Shown here: positions 52,097 through 60,179 of the stretch, one piece after another
Numbering within the stretch: the stretch's first letter is position 1
How the letters are laid out: each line of letters starts with the position of its first letter
Assembly: GCA_043801855.1 (NCBI GenBank)
Contig: JAZDLQ010000019.1
Span: forward strand, 16,954-80,953
Origin: CAYTWW01 sp043801855
Lineage (GTDB): Archaea; Nanobdellota; Nanobdellia; Woesearchaeales; GW2011-AR15
Direction: 5' to 3'
Length of the DNA: 64,000 nucleotides
Notes under the pieces: model-generated
Database searches by the model: none
What the model was told of the DNA's origin: nothing
The model's input: only the letters and a program-made list of their open reading frames with translations
Position numbers and translations under genes: made by a program

Positions 52097-52234
52097 TTAA
52101 TTTCCCTCTTTTAACTGCTTTTCCATCATAAGTTCTACCTGCCTTGACATCAGAATCCCTTTATGCTTGCAGTATTCCCTATATTTATTATACAGTTCTG
52201 AATTTACCCTTAAAGTAATATTCTTTGATGTCAT
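52097..52234 (-). CDS. Ribbon-helix-helix regulator of the defence operon
   Basis: A 45-residue CopG-like ribbon-helix-helix protein (MTSKNITLRVNSELYNKYREYCKHKGILMSRQVELMMEKQL). I start at ATG 52234; the longer frame to 52333 is unlikely for this family. It is the first gene of the minus-strand operon and its end overlaps the Shine-Dalgarno of the helicase-nuclease gene, so it is probably an autorepressor controlling the restriction and caspase-like genes. It is an attractive control point for an otherwise toxic operon. Confidence 0.75.
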   Translation of the reverse strand: MTSKNITLRVNSELYNKYREYCKHKGILMSRQVELMMEKQLKEGN

Positions 52235-52539
52235 AGTAAATGCACCCCTTAACTTAATACAAGTATGTGTATTTGTATATAAATGTTGTCTTTGATTATC
52301 ATTGAAATTAGAGGAAGAGAATAGGGTATTCATTAATAAAAAAGTGATTAAAGTTCAAATGCAAAAAAATTGTTTCATTTCAGCTATCTAAATAAATTTC
52401 TTTCAATCCCCTCTTTTCATGTGCGGAAGGATTTCATTATTTCAGATATCACAGACTTTGGATAGGTGGATGGTTAAGGCAGATGAGCCACTGAATTCTT
52501 AACAAAAATTTATATATGAAATAAGCATAATTAGTGACC

Positions 52540-52755
52540 ATGGATAAAAAAATTAGAACTGGCCTTATAAGAGGTTTTATTTTATTTGCTTTATTTATGG
52601 CACTTACGCTTTTTAGTTCGAGCGAAGATGTCAAGAATTCTGATTTTCAAGGAATAATGTGGTTTTTTACATTTTTATTATTTATAGGCTCAATATTGTT
52701 AATAGCAACATCATGGGGAGCACATCTTAAATCTCAATTAAACAATAAAAAATAA
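52540..52755 (+). CDS. Small two-helix membrane protein
   Basis: A 71-residue protein with two membrane helices (about 10-28 and 40-62) joined by a polar Ser/Glu-rich loop. TTTATATATG at 52509-52518 lies about 25 nt upstream of the ATG, consistent with a leaderless transcript. It is divergent from the defence operon and next to the tandem-repeat protein gene. No family recognised; a small membrane toxin, immunity protein or ordinary membrane protein would all fit. Confidence 0.5.
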   Translation: MDKKIRTGLIRGFILFALFMALTLFSSSEDVKNSDFQGIMWFFTFLLFIGSILLIATSWGAHLKSQLNNKK

Positions 52756-52846
52756 GAATCCAATAAAATATAATTATTAAAAAAGCAAATTATATATACC
52801 ACCCACCCTCTATTAATTACATAAATTATATCGGAGGGAATTAATT

Positions 52847-53077
52847 ATGGCAGAAGTACTACATAAATGCGGAATTAAAAGAGAAAGCGGTTATCTCTAT
52901 TTTATCAACAAAAAAGGAAACGCAGCAAGAGTTAAAATGGCAAGAAAAGGCGTTAAAGTTGATAAAAAACAGGAAGAAGTATGCAAGTGCGGCATTAAAA
53001 GAGAAACAGGATTCTTGTATTTCATTGACAAGAAAGGAAATGCTTCACGAGCTAAGATGGCAAGAGGAAGAAAGTAA
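52847..53077 (+). CDS. Tandem-duplicated small basic protein
   Basis: A 76-residue protein made of two copies of one unit of about 33 residues: KCGIKRESGYLYFINKKGN... and KCGIKRETGFLYFIDKKGN..., each ending in ..RxKMARxx. Both copies keep C, K-R, the aromatic YLYF/FLYF and MAR positions. From memory this unit is common in small proteins of DPANN archaea, with unknown function; it may be a compact nucleic acid-binding module. GGAGGG precedes the ATG and a TTATATATA box lies about 50 nt upstream. Confidence 0.65.
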   Translation: MAEVLHKCGIKRESGYLYFINKKGNAARVKMARKGVKVDKKQEEVCKCGIKRETGFLYFIDKKGNASRAKMARGRK

Positions 53078-53163
53078 ATTTTATTTTTTTGTTTATTTGT
53101 GTTTTTCTGAATATGTAAATTTTAAACAATTATTTTATAACTAAATACATATTTAAAATTTAG

Positions 53164-54486
53164 ATGGCTGGATTTGAAATTTTTACAAAATTAATTGATG
53201 TTGCTCCTAAAATTCGTCCTAGTGAAAATAACGGTTCTCATTTTCTTAATTGGTCTACTATCTTAGTAATGCTTTTTATAGAATCATGTTGCATTCAAAT
53301 TTTTTTTTCTAATTTATATCCTATTTTAACACTATCAGAAATAGTTATTAATTATCCAATTCAAATTTTTGTTTTTGTTTTAATTACTTTTTACATATTA
53401 ATGTTAATAAGCCCCAGAGATATAGATACTAAATTAATAATTTATAAAAAGGGATTATGTATTGAAGAACAAAGAAGGGAGTTATATTTCAATTTATTTC
53501 AAAATTTTGCTATAATAAATTTTTTCATACTCACTTCTCTTTTGGGTATCTTAATAGGAATAGGATTGAGTTCTATTAAACAATTAGGTTTGACAAACGC
53601 ATTAACATTATTTATTTTTATTTTCATTTTTTGTTTTTTGTATCTATTCTTTGGATTTGTGAGATTATTTCAAGACAAATTTAATATCCTGTTTGTAAAT
53701 TTGAAAAAAATGATATTACCATTAGTAATAATTACTCTGATAACTGCTTTTGTTACATATTCTATTCTCCCAACTTATTCATTAATCAGCACCACAACAG
53801 AGCAATATTATATAGAAAATGTTAAAAATTATATCAATAGAGAAAGTAGTGACATTGTTTTCACCGAGTATTCAGCAATTACATTTAAAGCAAAGCCATC
53901 TTTACTAGACAAAAAATCAGTTATTAATATTGGTATAGATAATAAAGGATATAATTTTTTAGACATTTATACTCAAAAAATTAAAAATGACACACCATTA
54001 CTTGTTCCAAAACAATTAACGAAAGTAAAAGCTAATTATGTGATAGTCTCACTTGAAAAAAATGATACATATAATGATAATAGCCATTTTATAGTTAAGA
54101 CCACATCACAAACGTCAAAAATAAATAATAATTTTACTGTAAGCAGAAAAAAATTTGATTGTATTAAAGATTACTGTCATGTTGAATTGATGATTAACAA
54201 TACATTGAATCAAAAAGTGGTTTTGAAAGATGTATCTTTTTTTCAAATAAATGATATACCTGGCTATAATTATTGCAATATTACTTCTTTATTTGTTAAA
54301 GACAATCATGGAAAAAATTCATCCATTGACTGTAATGATGAAAAAAAGGATTGCAGATGTGGAACTTTTTATTTCAATGTGTACTATAATACTTTTAATA
54401 AAAGAGTTTTTGGCGTATATAATTTGCAGATAGATAACAACACAATCGGATATGTAAATGCGTCGTTACAATGTTATAGTATTTAG
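53164..54486 (+). CDS. Multi-pass membrane protein with exported domain
   Basis: A 440-residue protein with about five membrane helices in the first 205 residues (near 30-50, 62-82, 110-132, 143-165, 183-205), followed by a soluble domain of about 230 residues rich in Asn, Thr, Ile and aromatic residues, with several cysteines near its end (C-K-D-Y-C, DCNDEKKDCRCG) that could form disulfides outside the cell. No family recognised. Probably a surface or signalling protein carried as cargo. The start at ATG 53164 appears leaderless. Confidence 0.55.
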   Translation: MAGFEIFTKLIDVAPKIRPSENNGSHFLNWSTILVMLFIESCCIQIFFSNLYPILTLSEIVINYPIQIFVFVLITFYILMLISPRDIDTKLIIYKKGLCIEEQRRELYFNLFQNFAIINFFILTSLLGILIGIGLSSIKQLGLTNALTLFIFIFIFCFLYLFFGFVRLFQDKFNILFVNLKKMILPLVIITLITAFVTYSILPTYSLISTTTEQYYIENVKNYINRESSDIVFTEYSAITFKAKPSLLDKKSVINIGIDNKGYNFLDIYTQKIKNDTPLLVPKQLTKVKANYVIVSLEKNDTYNDNSHFIVKTTSQTSKINNNFTVSRKKFDCIKDYCHVELMINNTLNQKVVLKDVSFFQINDIPGYNYCNITSLFVKDNHGKNSSIDCNDEKKDCRCGTFYFNVYYNTFNKRVFGVYNLQIDNNTIGYVNASLQCYSI

Positions 54487-54624
54487 TTATCAGATTATTC
54501 AATGAGTTATATCTTTTTTCTTTCATGTTTTTAATATTCTCAATTATAATGTGTTAGAGAAAGATATATCTAAGTATATTTAGAAATGTAAAAAAATATA
54601 ATTTAAAAATTTAAAATAAAAAAA

Positions 54625-54987
54625 TTACATCAATCCCTGCTCTTTCTTAATAAAATCTACCAATTCGTCGTGGTCAATGCCCTTTTCCTGGATTTTTGAA
54701 ATTGCATACCTGGCAATACTTGAGCGGTTAGCTTTTTTGAAATTTGTGGCTTTCTTCACTGCATAAGCCTGCTCATCAAGCCAGTCAATCATTGGTTTAT
54801 CCATCGATAATGTCTGGAGTTGAAACTGCAAATCTTTTGGTACAGGCATATTGCTTACAATTGCAGGAGCTTGTTTCTCCTCAGCTTTAGGAGTAGCTTT
54901 CGCTTTACTTGTGGTTGTCGGCTTCTCCTCACTCGGAGTGTTTTGAAACATCGTACTGAATGGATCTGATTTGATTTTTTCTGGCAT
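54625..54987 (-). CDS. ParA partner / centromere-binding protein candidate
   Basis: A 120-residue protein with a disordered Thr/Ala/Pro-rich N-terminal half and a helical C-terminal domain (FQLQTLSMDKPMIDWLDEQAYAVKKATNFKKANRSSIARYAISKIQEKG) that looks like a ribbon-helix-helix or small DNA-binding domain. It starts at ATG 54987 after GGGTGAT, in overlap with the end of parA, so it is translated with it. By position it should bind the centromere sites and stimulate ParA. The motif at 55761-55776 and in the 58-kb repeats is the likely target; inference. Confidence 0.65.
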   Translation of the reverse strand: MPEKIKSDPFSTMFQNTPSEEKPTTTSKAKATPKAEEKQAPAIVSNMPVPKDLQFQLQTLSMDKPMIDWLDEQAYAVKKATNFKKANRSSIARYAISKIQEKGIDHDELVDFIKKEQGLM

Positions 54988-54992
54988 TTGTA

Positions 54993-55739
54993 TCACCCTC
55001 TCCTCATAAATTCTTCTGCGAGCATTTTGAAATCTTCAGTGCCGGTACTCTTCGGATCATATTCGAAAATAGTTTTTTTATCAGACGGCGCTTCACTGAT
55101 TTTTGTATTGATTCTAATGACTGTGTCATAGACTTTGTCTTTGAAATATTTTTTGATAAGATCCATCATCTCCTTGCTTTTTTTGGTTCTTCTATCATAA
55201 AACACACCAACAACACCGTTTATCAAGAGTTCATGTCCCATGTTCCTCTTAATTGCCTCAAAGGTTGTGCTAACCATCTCTGCAGTGCCGTGAGCTGTTA
55301 AAAATTCCATATTAATAGGAATCAATGCTTCATCTGCATAGACGAATACATTGAAATTAAGGGCATCCAGATTTGGTCCACAATCGATAATAACATAGTC
55401 ATAACCCTTAATCTTTGCGAGAGCATTCTTCAACAGGAAATCTCTTCCAGGTTCTCCACTGATCTTCATCGGAACAGCCCTCAGATTCCTATCTGCAGGA
55501 ATAAGGTCAAGATTAGGCCTGATGTTCACAATGACATCTTTTGGATCAACTTTGTCAATTAGAATATCGTATAGTGTCTTCTTTGGCGTATGCCCAAAAT
55601 GAATTGTTGTATGCCCCTGGCCATCTGCATCAATAACAAGAACTTTTTTTCCCTTCAATGCAAGGCCATGAGAAAGATTGACGGCAACAGTTGTCTTGCC
55701 CGTTCCTCCTTTTTGATTGATTACACAGATTTTTTTCAT
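54993..55739 (-). CDS. parA: ParA-family partition ATPase
   Basis: A 248-residue ParA/MinD-type ATPase. The deviant Walker A is KGGTGKTTVAVNL (10-22), Walker A' is VLVIDADGQGHTT, and Walker B is YDYVIIDCGPN. It starts at ATG 55739 with GGTGG upstream; its end overlaps the partner gene. It drives segregation of the element by cycling on the nucleoid. The 5' region holds the repeat AAACTTACAAGTTTGT, repeated exactly in the region at 58.4 kb, consistent with autoregulation and a nearby centromere. Confidence 0.92.
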   Translation of the reverse strand: MKKICVINQKGGTGKTTVAVNLSHGLALKGKKVLVIDADGQGHTTIHFGHTPKKTLYDILIDKVDPKDVIVNIRPNLDLIPADRNLRAVPMKISGEPGRDFLLKNALAKIKGYDYVIIDCGPNLDALNFNVFVYADEALIPINMEFLTAHGTAEMVSTTFEAIKRNMGHELLINGVVGVFYDRRTKKSKEMMDLIKKYFKDKVYDTVIRINTKISEAPSDKKTIFEYDPKSTGTEDFKMLAEEFMRRG

Positions 55740-55760
55740 GAATCCCACCGCTTTTATTAT

Positions 55761-55776
55761 AAACTTACAAGTTTGT
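55761..55776. promoter_or_regulatory. par promoter repeat shared with the 58-kb region
   Basis: AAACTTACAAGTTTGT at 55761-55776 is an inverted repeat (AAACTT-AC-AAGTTT) in the upstream region of parA. The identical 16-mer recurs at 58367-58382. A TTTACAAAC word follows at 55789-55797. Likely an operator or centromere site bound by the ParA partner protein. Confidence 0.6.
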
Positions 55777-55829
55777 TAATTAAATACTTTACAAACCAGA
55801 TATATAAAAGTTTCGATTTTAGGATTTAT

Positions 55830-56486
55830 TTACAGTAGCCTTTTTTCCATCATGCAATAGATATAAAATCTGTTAAGCTCATCTCTTGATGCATTTTTCA
55901 ATTTGAATATATCTGTGCTTGGTTTATATACCCCATAACCAATCTTTATGTAAGCGCTTTTAAATGCAGAATCAGACTCGAGAATCTCATTTAATACCGT
56001 CCTGATGCCTTTTCGATTATATTTTTCTTTGTCGATTGGCTTAATATTGCCCAATATCTCTATAAGGACACCCTTAATAAACAGCTCGTTATCTGTCCTC
56101 TTTTTGCGCTTAATACATTTAAAATTGTAATTATGCCTTTCCGCAAATTCCATTACAACAGCGTCGCTGAAAAGATGTATTTCAACAGGCACATTGATTC
56201 GTGATTTTACTTTTTCCACATACTGATAGATTGCATTGGTTTTGCAGTCAACTATTATTTTTTCTGGATGCAAATGAACAGCTTTAGTCAGGTTCTTCCA
56301 TATCTGCACCTTCCTTAAAGAACACTCTACCTCTATAAAAATAAGTGAATCATCTTTTTTCCAAATACAATCAATGGAATCGCCTAATAGAGAATCAAAT
56401 TTGTATTCCTTGAATACTTCATAACCGAGAGTAATACCTTTGTTATACCAATAATCTACTCTTTTTATATGAAGATTAGATGGCAT
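55830..56486 (-). CDS. PD-(D/E)XK-like protein coupled to the recombinase
   Basis: A 218-residue protein starting at ATG 56486 after GGAGG; it overlaps the recombinase stop. The core GDSIDCIWKKDDSLIFIEVECSLRKVQIWKN...EKIIVDCKT resembles the D...ExE beta-alpha unit of replication-relaxation or PD-(D/E)XK proteins, much like the C-terminus of the protein at 3082-4323. The C-terminal region is helical and basic. It may act on element ends or origins with the recombinase; pattern-based inference. Confidence 0.5.
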   Translation of the reverse strand: MPSNLHIKRVDYWYNKGITLGYEVFKEYKFDSLLGDSIDCIWKKDDSLIFIEVECSLRKVQIWKNLTKAVHLHPEKIIVDCKTNAIYQYVEKVKSRINVPVEIHLFSDAVVMEFAERHNYNFKCIKRKKRTDNELFIKGVLIEILGNIKPIDKEKYNRKGIRTVLNEILESDSAFKSAYIKIGYGVYKPSTDIFKLKNASRDELNRFYIYCMMEKRLL

Positions 56487-57435
56487 TTTGCTTTCCTCCG
56501 CAATGAGAGCAAAAATTAGCTTCTCTGGGCAGTTCGTGCCCACAGATAATACAGAATTTGCCCTTGATCTCGGTCACAAGATTAGTCACAACGCCTTTCT
56601 CACTCTCATTCCTCATCATCCTGTCAAGTGCGTCCGGCCTGGTTTTCTCTTCAATTTCCCTTTTTCTTTCTTTATCTGCAAGTTTTACATAAATCTGGGT
56701 TGTCTTAAGGTCAGTATGCCCCATGTTTTCCATGATCGTCATTACATTAACACCATCAAGAACAGCGTGCACGCCATAAGTATGCCTTAAAATCCTTGGG
56801 CTTAGTTTATGCGGCAGCTGCACATTAGCATTAATATGCTCAAAGAATTTTTCAATCCCTCTGACGGTAAATGGTTTACTATGTGAATTTAAAAACATCG
56901 GTTTGTATTCTTTCTTGTATTTATTCCTGAATGTTTTATTATTCGTTGAATTGTATTTTTTTTTAAAATCCAGTATAAAATCAATTAGGTCTAAAATGAC
57001 ATTAATTGACCTTTCTTTTTTGCCTTTTCCGATGACTTTAATGTGCTTTTGTTCCTCCCATACCCAGCTTTCATCATAATCGCACACTTCCTGCGGTCTT
57101 GCACCAGATTTTATCATGAAATAAACTATTGCTTTTTGGATATCTCTTACTTTACTGTCTTTATTATTATTAAGAAAATCAAAAATTCTTAACAGGTCTG
57201 ATTTTGAATAATATTCTGGAATCCTATTTTTCAATGGCTTCCTATTCAGCTGCTCTAATTGGTTTTCTGTCAAAATATCTGGGACAATTTTTGCTTTATG
57301 GCTGTTAATGAATTTTATGAGCTGCTTTCTCTTGTACAAAACAAAGGACTGGTCATCAGGAAGTATATACATGAGAATTTGCCTTAACTTAATTTCATCA
57401 AGATATCCCTTTTCCTTTGTGAAATCCGGTTTCAT
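56476..57435 (-). CDS. Tyrosine recombinase with C-terminal zinc ribbon
   Basis: A 319-residue Xer-type tyrosine recombinase. Catalytic residues visible are R in KSGARPQEVCDYD, K in the VIGKGKKER beta-hairpin, H-x2-R in SPRILRHTYGVH, H in NMGHTDLKTTQIY and the nucleophile Y in IYVKLAD. A zinc ribbon (FCIICGHELPREANFCSHCGG) is attached at the end, a common feature of archaeal mobile-element recombinases. It may resolve multimers or integrate the element. The start at 57435 lies just inside three repeats of AAGCGTATTAT. No attachment site was identified. Confidence 0.9.
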   Translation of the reverse strand: MKPDFTKEKGYLDEIKLRQILMYILPDDQSFVLYKRKQLIKFINSHKAKIVPDILTENQLEQLNRKPLKNRIPEYYSKSDLLRIFDFLNNNKDSKVRDIQKAIVYFMIKSGARPQEVCDYDESWVWEEQKHIKVIGKGKKERSINVILDLIDFILDFKKKYNSTNNKTFRNKYKKEYKPMFLNSHSKPFTVRGIEKFFEHINANVQLPHKLSPRILRHTYGVHAVLDGVNVMTIMENMGHTDLKTTQIYVKLADKERKREIEEKTRPDALDRMMRNESEKGVVTNLVTEIKGKFCIICGHELPREANFCSHCGGKQNAI

Positions 57436-57443
57436 TTTTATAT

Positions 57444-57527
57444 AAGCGTATTATTTTTCATAAAATAGATAAAAGCGTATTATATATCCCTTAAATACTA
57501 CGCAAAATAAGTATAAAGCGTATTATT
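57444..57527. repeat. AAGCGTATTAT repeats at the recombinase promoter
   Basis: Three direct copies of AAGCGTATTAT(T/A) at 57444-57455, 57473-57484 and 57516-57527, spaced 29 and 43 nt, with a degenerate inverted relative at about 57497. The middle copy overlaps a TATA-like sequence on the minus strand, so these could be operators for the recombinase or arm-type binding sites used in recombination. Confidence 0.55.
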
Positions 57528-57596
57528 TATAAATTATTCGATTTTGTTCCTTTGCCGCAAAATTTATATATCTTTTTTACCCACTACAACAGCATT

Positions 57597-57917
57597 ATGG
57601 CTTTTCACATTAGAAAAAAACGTTCTGTTAGAAGATACAAGGATAAAGTATATGTCTATAATTATTTTGAAATAATCAAAACCTACAGGGATCCTTCTGA
57701 CAAAACAAGGGTAATCTCTGAATTCATAGGTTACCTGGGCAAGAAAAAGGACGTTAGCCCTGAAAAGATAAAAGAAATCAAACTAAGGTTGAAGCTTAAG
57801 CCATTCAAAAAAGTGAGAGATATCTTTTCAGATGGTGAATGGAGCGAGTTGGTGCAGCTCAACAAAAAAGTGAGAGTTGATTTTTTACCCACTACAGAAA
57901 ATAAAAATCCAAATTAA
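57597..57917 (+). CDS. Small basic protein A of the three-paralogue family
   Basis: A 106-residue basic protein. Residues about 3-50 (IRKKRSVRRYKDKVYVYNYFEIIKTYR..SDKTRVISEFIGYLGKK) resemble the N-terminal domain seen on some IS4/IS1634-type transposases and share a style with the proteins at 57979 and 58767. ATG 57597 is chosen because AATTTATATA lies about 30 nt upstream and a ACCCACTACA site (57579-57588) falls between them, at the likely transcription start. It ends in LPTTENKNPN, whose codons contain a second copy of the ACCCACTACA site. Possible DNA-binding maintenance protein. Confidence 0.55.
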   Translation: MAFHIRKKRSVRRYKDKVYVYNYFEIIKTYRDPSDKTRVISEFIGYLGKKKDVSPEKIKEIKLRLKLKPFKKVRDIFSDGEWSELVQLNKKVRVDFLPTTENKNPN

Positions 57918-58740
57918 TTAGTTTACAAATTTACAAGTTTATTATTTTAGAAACTTGCAAATTTGATAGGTTACAAAAATGAGCTATGTAAGAAAGAAGG
58001 AGTCCTGGCGCATTCTGAAGTCAGGCACCAGGAAGAAGTACATATATTATGAAGAGGTACAATCTGAAAGGATCAAAGGGGATGTTGTGCAGAAGTTCAT
58101 AAAGCATCTTGGGAAAACACCTGATAGGGATATAAAAAGAAATTTCCCCACTACAAATAATAAACATACAAACTAATAAATTAATTTGTTTATTAACTTA
58201 TAAACATACAAGATTACTAAATTACAAAAACGAATTAATCAGATTACCAAAGTAACAAACTTACAATATCTCAAGACCAATAATTTAATAGTTATTAAAT
58301 TTACTAATTTACAAACTAATAAGATGTAGTGGGGAAATGAGATTTCTATAGAATTTAATAATTGTTAAACTTACAAGTTTGTATCATTGTAAAGCAGCAG
58401 GCAAGAATATAATAAAATTAACAACTTGCAAACTTACAAAGATACAAATTTGTTTTTTATATGATCTGGGATGAATATATTAGAAAAGAGTCACTGCAAA
58501 CTAACAAGATAATAAACATATAAGTTTGTAAAGTGTAGTGGGGAAACCGTGTTATATAAGACCATGAACAACATGCGGAAAACCAGATATTAAATTAGGT
58601 AATTTGTAATATAATAAACTTACAAACTTCTAAACTTATTAAAAATTAGACCCTACAATGTAGAATAGCAAAGTATAAATATATAAAAAAGGTTTTCACT
58701 ACATGAATAACTATTAAAGTATGTGATTTTTGAGTCGACA
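57918..58740. repeat. AT-rich repeat region, candidate centromere or origin
   Basis: Apart from one small gene, this stretch is made of irregular copies of ACTTACAA/TTTACAAAC words in both orientations (for example 57921-57940, 58163-58175, 58367-58382, 58423-58441, 58528-58536, 58615-58628) and of TTTCCCCACTACA sites (58144-58156, and inverted at 58325-58337 and 58534-58546). The 16-mer at 58367-58382 is identical to the one upstream of parA. No ORF of the expected kind lies in 58177-58766. Such dense, shared repeats suggest a ParA-partner centromere, an origin, or both. Confidence 0.6.
57979..58176 (+). CDS. Small basic protein B of the three-paralogue family
   Basis: A 65-residue basic protein (MSYVRKKESWRILKSGTRKKYIYYEEVQSERIKGDVVQKFIKHLGKTP...). 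It is the minimal version of the domain shared with the 57597 and 58767 proteins, and like the first it ends in FPTTNNKHTN, with the codons forming a TTTCCCCACTACA site. GATAGGTT lies before the ATG. It is surrounded by the ACTTACAA repeats, so it may bind them or be controlled by them. Confidence 0.5.
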   Translation: MSYVRKKESWRILKSGTRKKYIYYEEVQSERIKGDVVQKFIKHLGKTPDRDIKRNFPTTNNKHTN

Positions 58741-58766
58741 TATAACGAAAACAGGTGTCCAGAAAC

Positions 58767-59537
58767 ATGAGCTTTTATTGCGTAAAAAAGGTGTCTAAAA
58801 AGCCGTCAAAAAGCCTTAATCGTAAGAATGCTCGGACAAAAGAAAAGCAATACTATTATGTTTATGAAGCCCATGCCTACAGGGCAAAACGAACACAAAA
58901 GGTGAAGCATAAGATCCTTCATTCTGCAGGCCAGCTATTTGAACCCAAACATATCAAAGAAGTGTATTTCTCTGTTTTTGATGTTATGAGTCTTGATAAA
59001 GATGCAATTTTAAAATTTGTGATACGTCAAAACCTAATCGCATATGGGTTCACTGAAGTAGGCATGGATTGTTTTGAAAATGGCAATGCCTATGCAAATC
59101 TGCAGAAGCTGGAAGTGAGAAATAAATCAAGCAAAAAAAGAATTGCTGTAAAGATTAATGAAGGCTTTTTGTGCAATCATACATTAAAGACCCTTTTTTC
59201 ATTTGATTTAACAAGTAGAGATGAACTTCCAGAGCTTGCAAGGCTTGTCAGAAACATCGGGCTTCTACCATTAACGCCAAATTCTGTGGAAGAAAATGAC
59301 AAGGAAAAGGATTATAATTTAAAACAAGTAGAAGGCTTAATCAATGCAATGTCAAAAGTAATGGGAGATGAGCCAAATTCAGAGGAACAGAAATTAAATT
59401 TTCTTGTGGAAAGATACAGGACATTTTTTGCAGTCCTAATTAAAAAATATCCAAACTTTAATGAAAAAACGGTTGAACCGAAAAAAGAAGACGATGTAAT
59501 GTCATTTGATGATTTTAGGAAAAAGCATGGATGGTAG
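58767..59537 (+). CDS. Larger protein C of the three-paralogue family
   Basis: A 256-residue protein. The first 60 residues (KKVSKKPSKSL....EKQYYYVYEAHAYRAKRTQKVKHKILHSAGQL) match the basic domain of the two upstream proteins; the rest is a mixed helical region without recognised motifs. ATG 58767 follows AGGTGTCC; a TATA-like TATAAATATATAAAA (58674-58688) lies about 85 nt upstream, followed directly by a degenerate site (TTTTCACTACAT, 58693-58704). Possibly an element-specific replication or maintenance protein. Confidence 0.5.
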   Translation: MSFYCVKKVSKKPSKSLNRKNARTKEKQYYYVYEAHAYRAKRTQKVKHKILHSAGQLFEPKHIKEVYFSVFDVMSLDKDAILKFVIRQNLIAYGFTEVGMDCFENGNAYANLQKLEVRNKSSKKRIAVKINEGFLCNHTLKTLFSFDLTSRDELPELARLVRNIGLLPLTPNSVEENDKEKDYNLKQVEGLINAMSKVMGDEPNSEEQKLNFLVERYRTFFAVLIKKYPNFNEKTVEPKKEDDVMSFDDFRKKHGW

Positions 59538-59581
59538 ATAAATAAGCAAAATTAAATAGGTTATGTCATTTGTATCAATGC

Positions 59582-60172
59582 ATGATTGGATTTGAAAAAT
59601 TTAATGCCAATGAGATAAAAACGAAGATAGATAAACATCTAATTTTTGTAAAAGAAAATCAAGAAATGTTTTCTTGTTATGATTTAGAACATCTAAAGAA
59701 TTTCTATATTATTTTTCAAGCTGAACAAAAAATAAAATTAATTATGGATTACTTTGACCTAGAGCGACAAACTGAAAAGGATCAAAGGCATGTTTTTCTC
59801 AGTTTTAGACAAATTAATCCTTCAATTAAATCAATAATTGTAATTGACTTTGATAAAACACATGATAAAAAACAGAATTGTATTCACTTGAATGTTAGAT
59901 GTTTAGGCAACAAAGACAACTTTGAAAATTTCAATATTTTATTTTATTTAATAGACCACATGAATGTTTCTTTTCATAATAAAAATAAAATGAATATGAT
60001 TTCACATTACGAAACACTATTAAAAATACTTGAAACCTTAGGTAAGAACAAGTTTTTTATTAATTTTGACCAATATCATATTAATCAATGCCCCATTCAA
60101 TCACCAGAATACATAAGCCTAAAAAAAATATTAGATAAATATATCACCCCAAACGTGAAAAATTTTAAATAA
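59582..60172 (+). CDS. Unknown helical protein
   Basis: A 196-residue protein with Asn/Lys/Phe/Ile-rich sequence and no motif I recognise. An in-frame TTG at 59570 would add 4 residues; ATG 59582 is preferred. It is followed 7 nt later by a nucleotidyltransferase gene, so both may form one unit. The very AT-rich codon use resembles the AIPR gene downstream and differs from the element core, suggesting cargo acquired separately. Confidence 0.5.
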   Translation: MIGFEKFNANEIKTKIDKHLIFVKENQEMFSCYDLEHLKNFYIIFQAEQKIKLIMDYFDLERQTEKDQRHVFLSFRQINPSIKSIIVIDFDKTHDKKQNCIHLNVRCLGNKDNFENFNILFYLIDHMNVSFHNKNKMNMISHYETLLKILETLGKNKFFINFDQYHINQCPIQSPEYISLKKILDKYITPNVKNFK

Positions 60173-60179
60173 AGATAAT

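Noticed and set aside
57918..58740. CRISPR-like repeat array
   Set aside because: The repeats are short, in both orientations and irregularly spaced, without unique spacers of constant length; the Cas4-like nucleases elsewhere have no cas1, cas2 or effector nearby.
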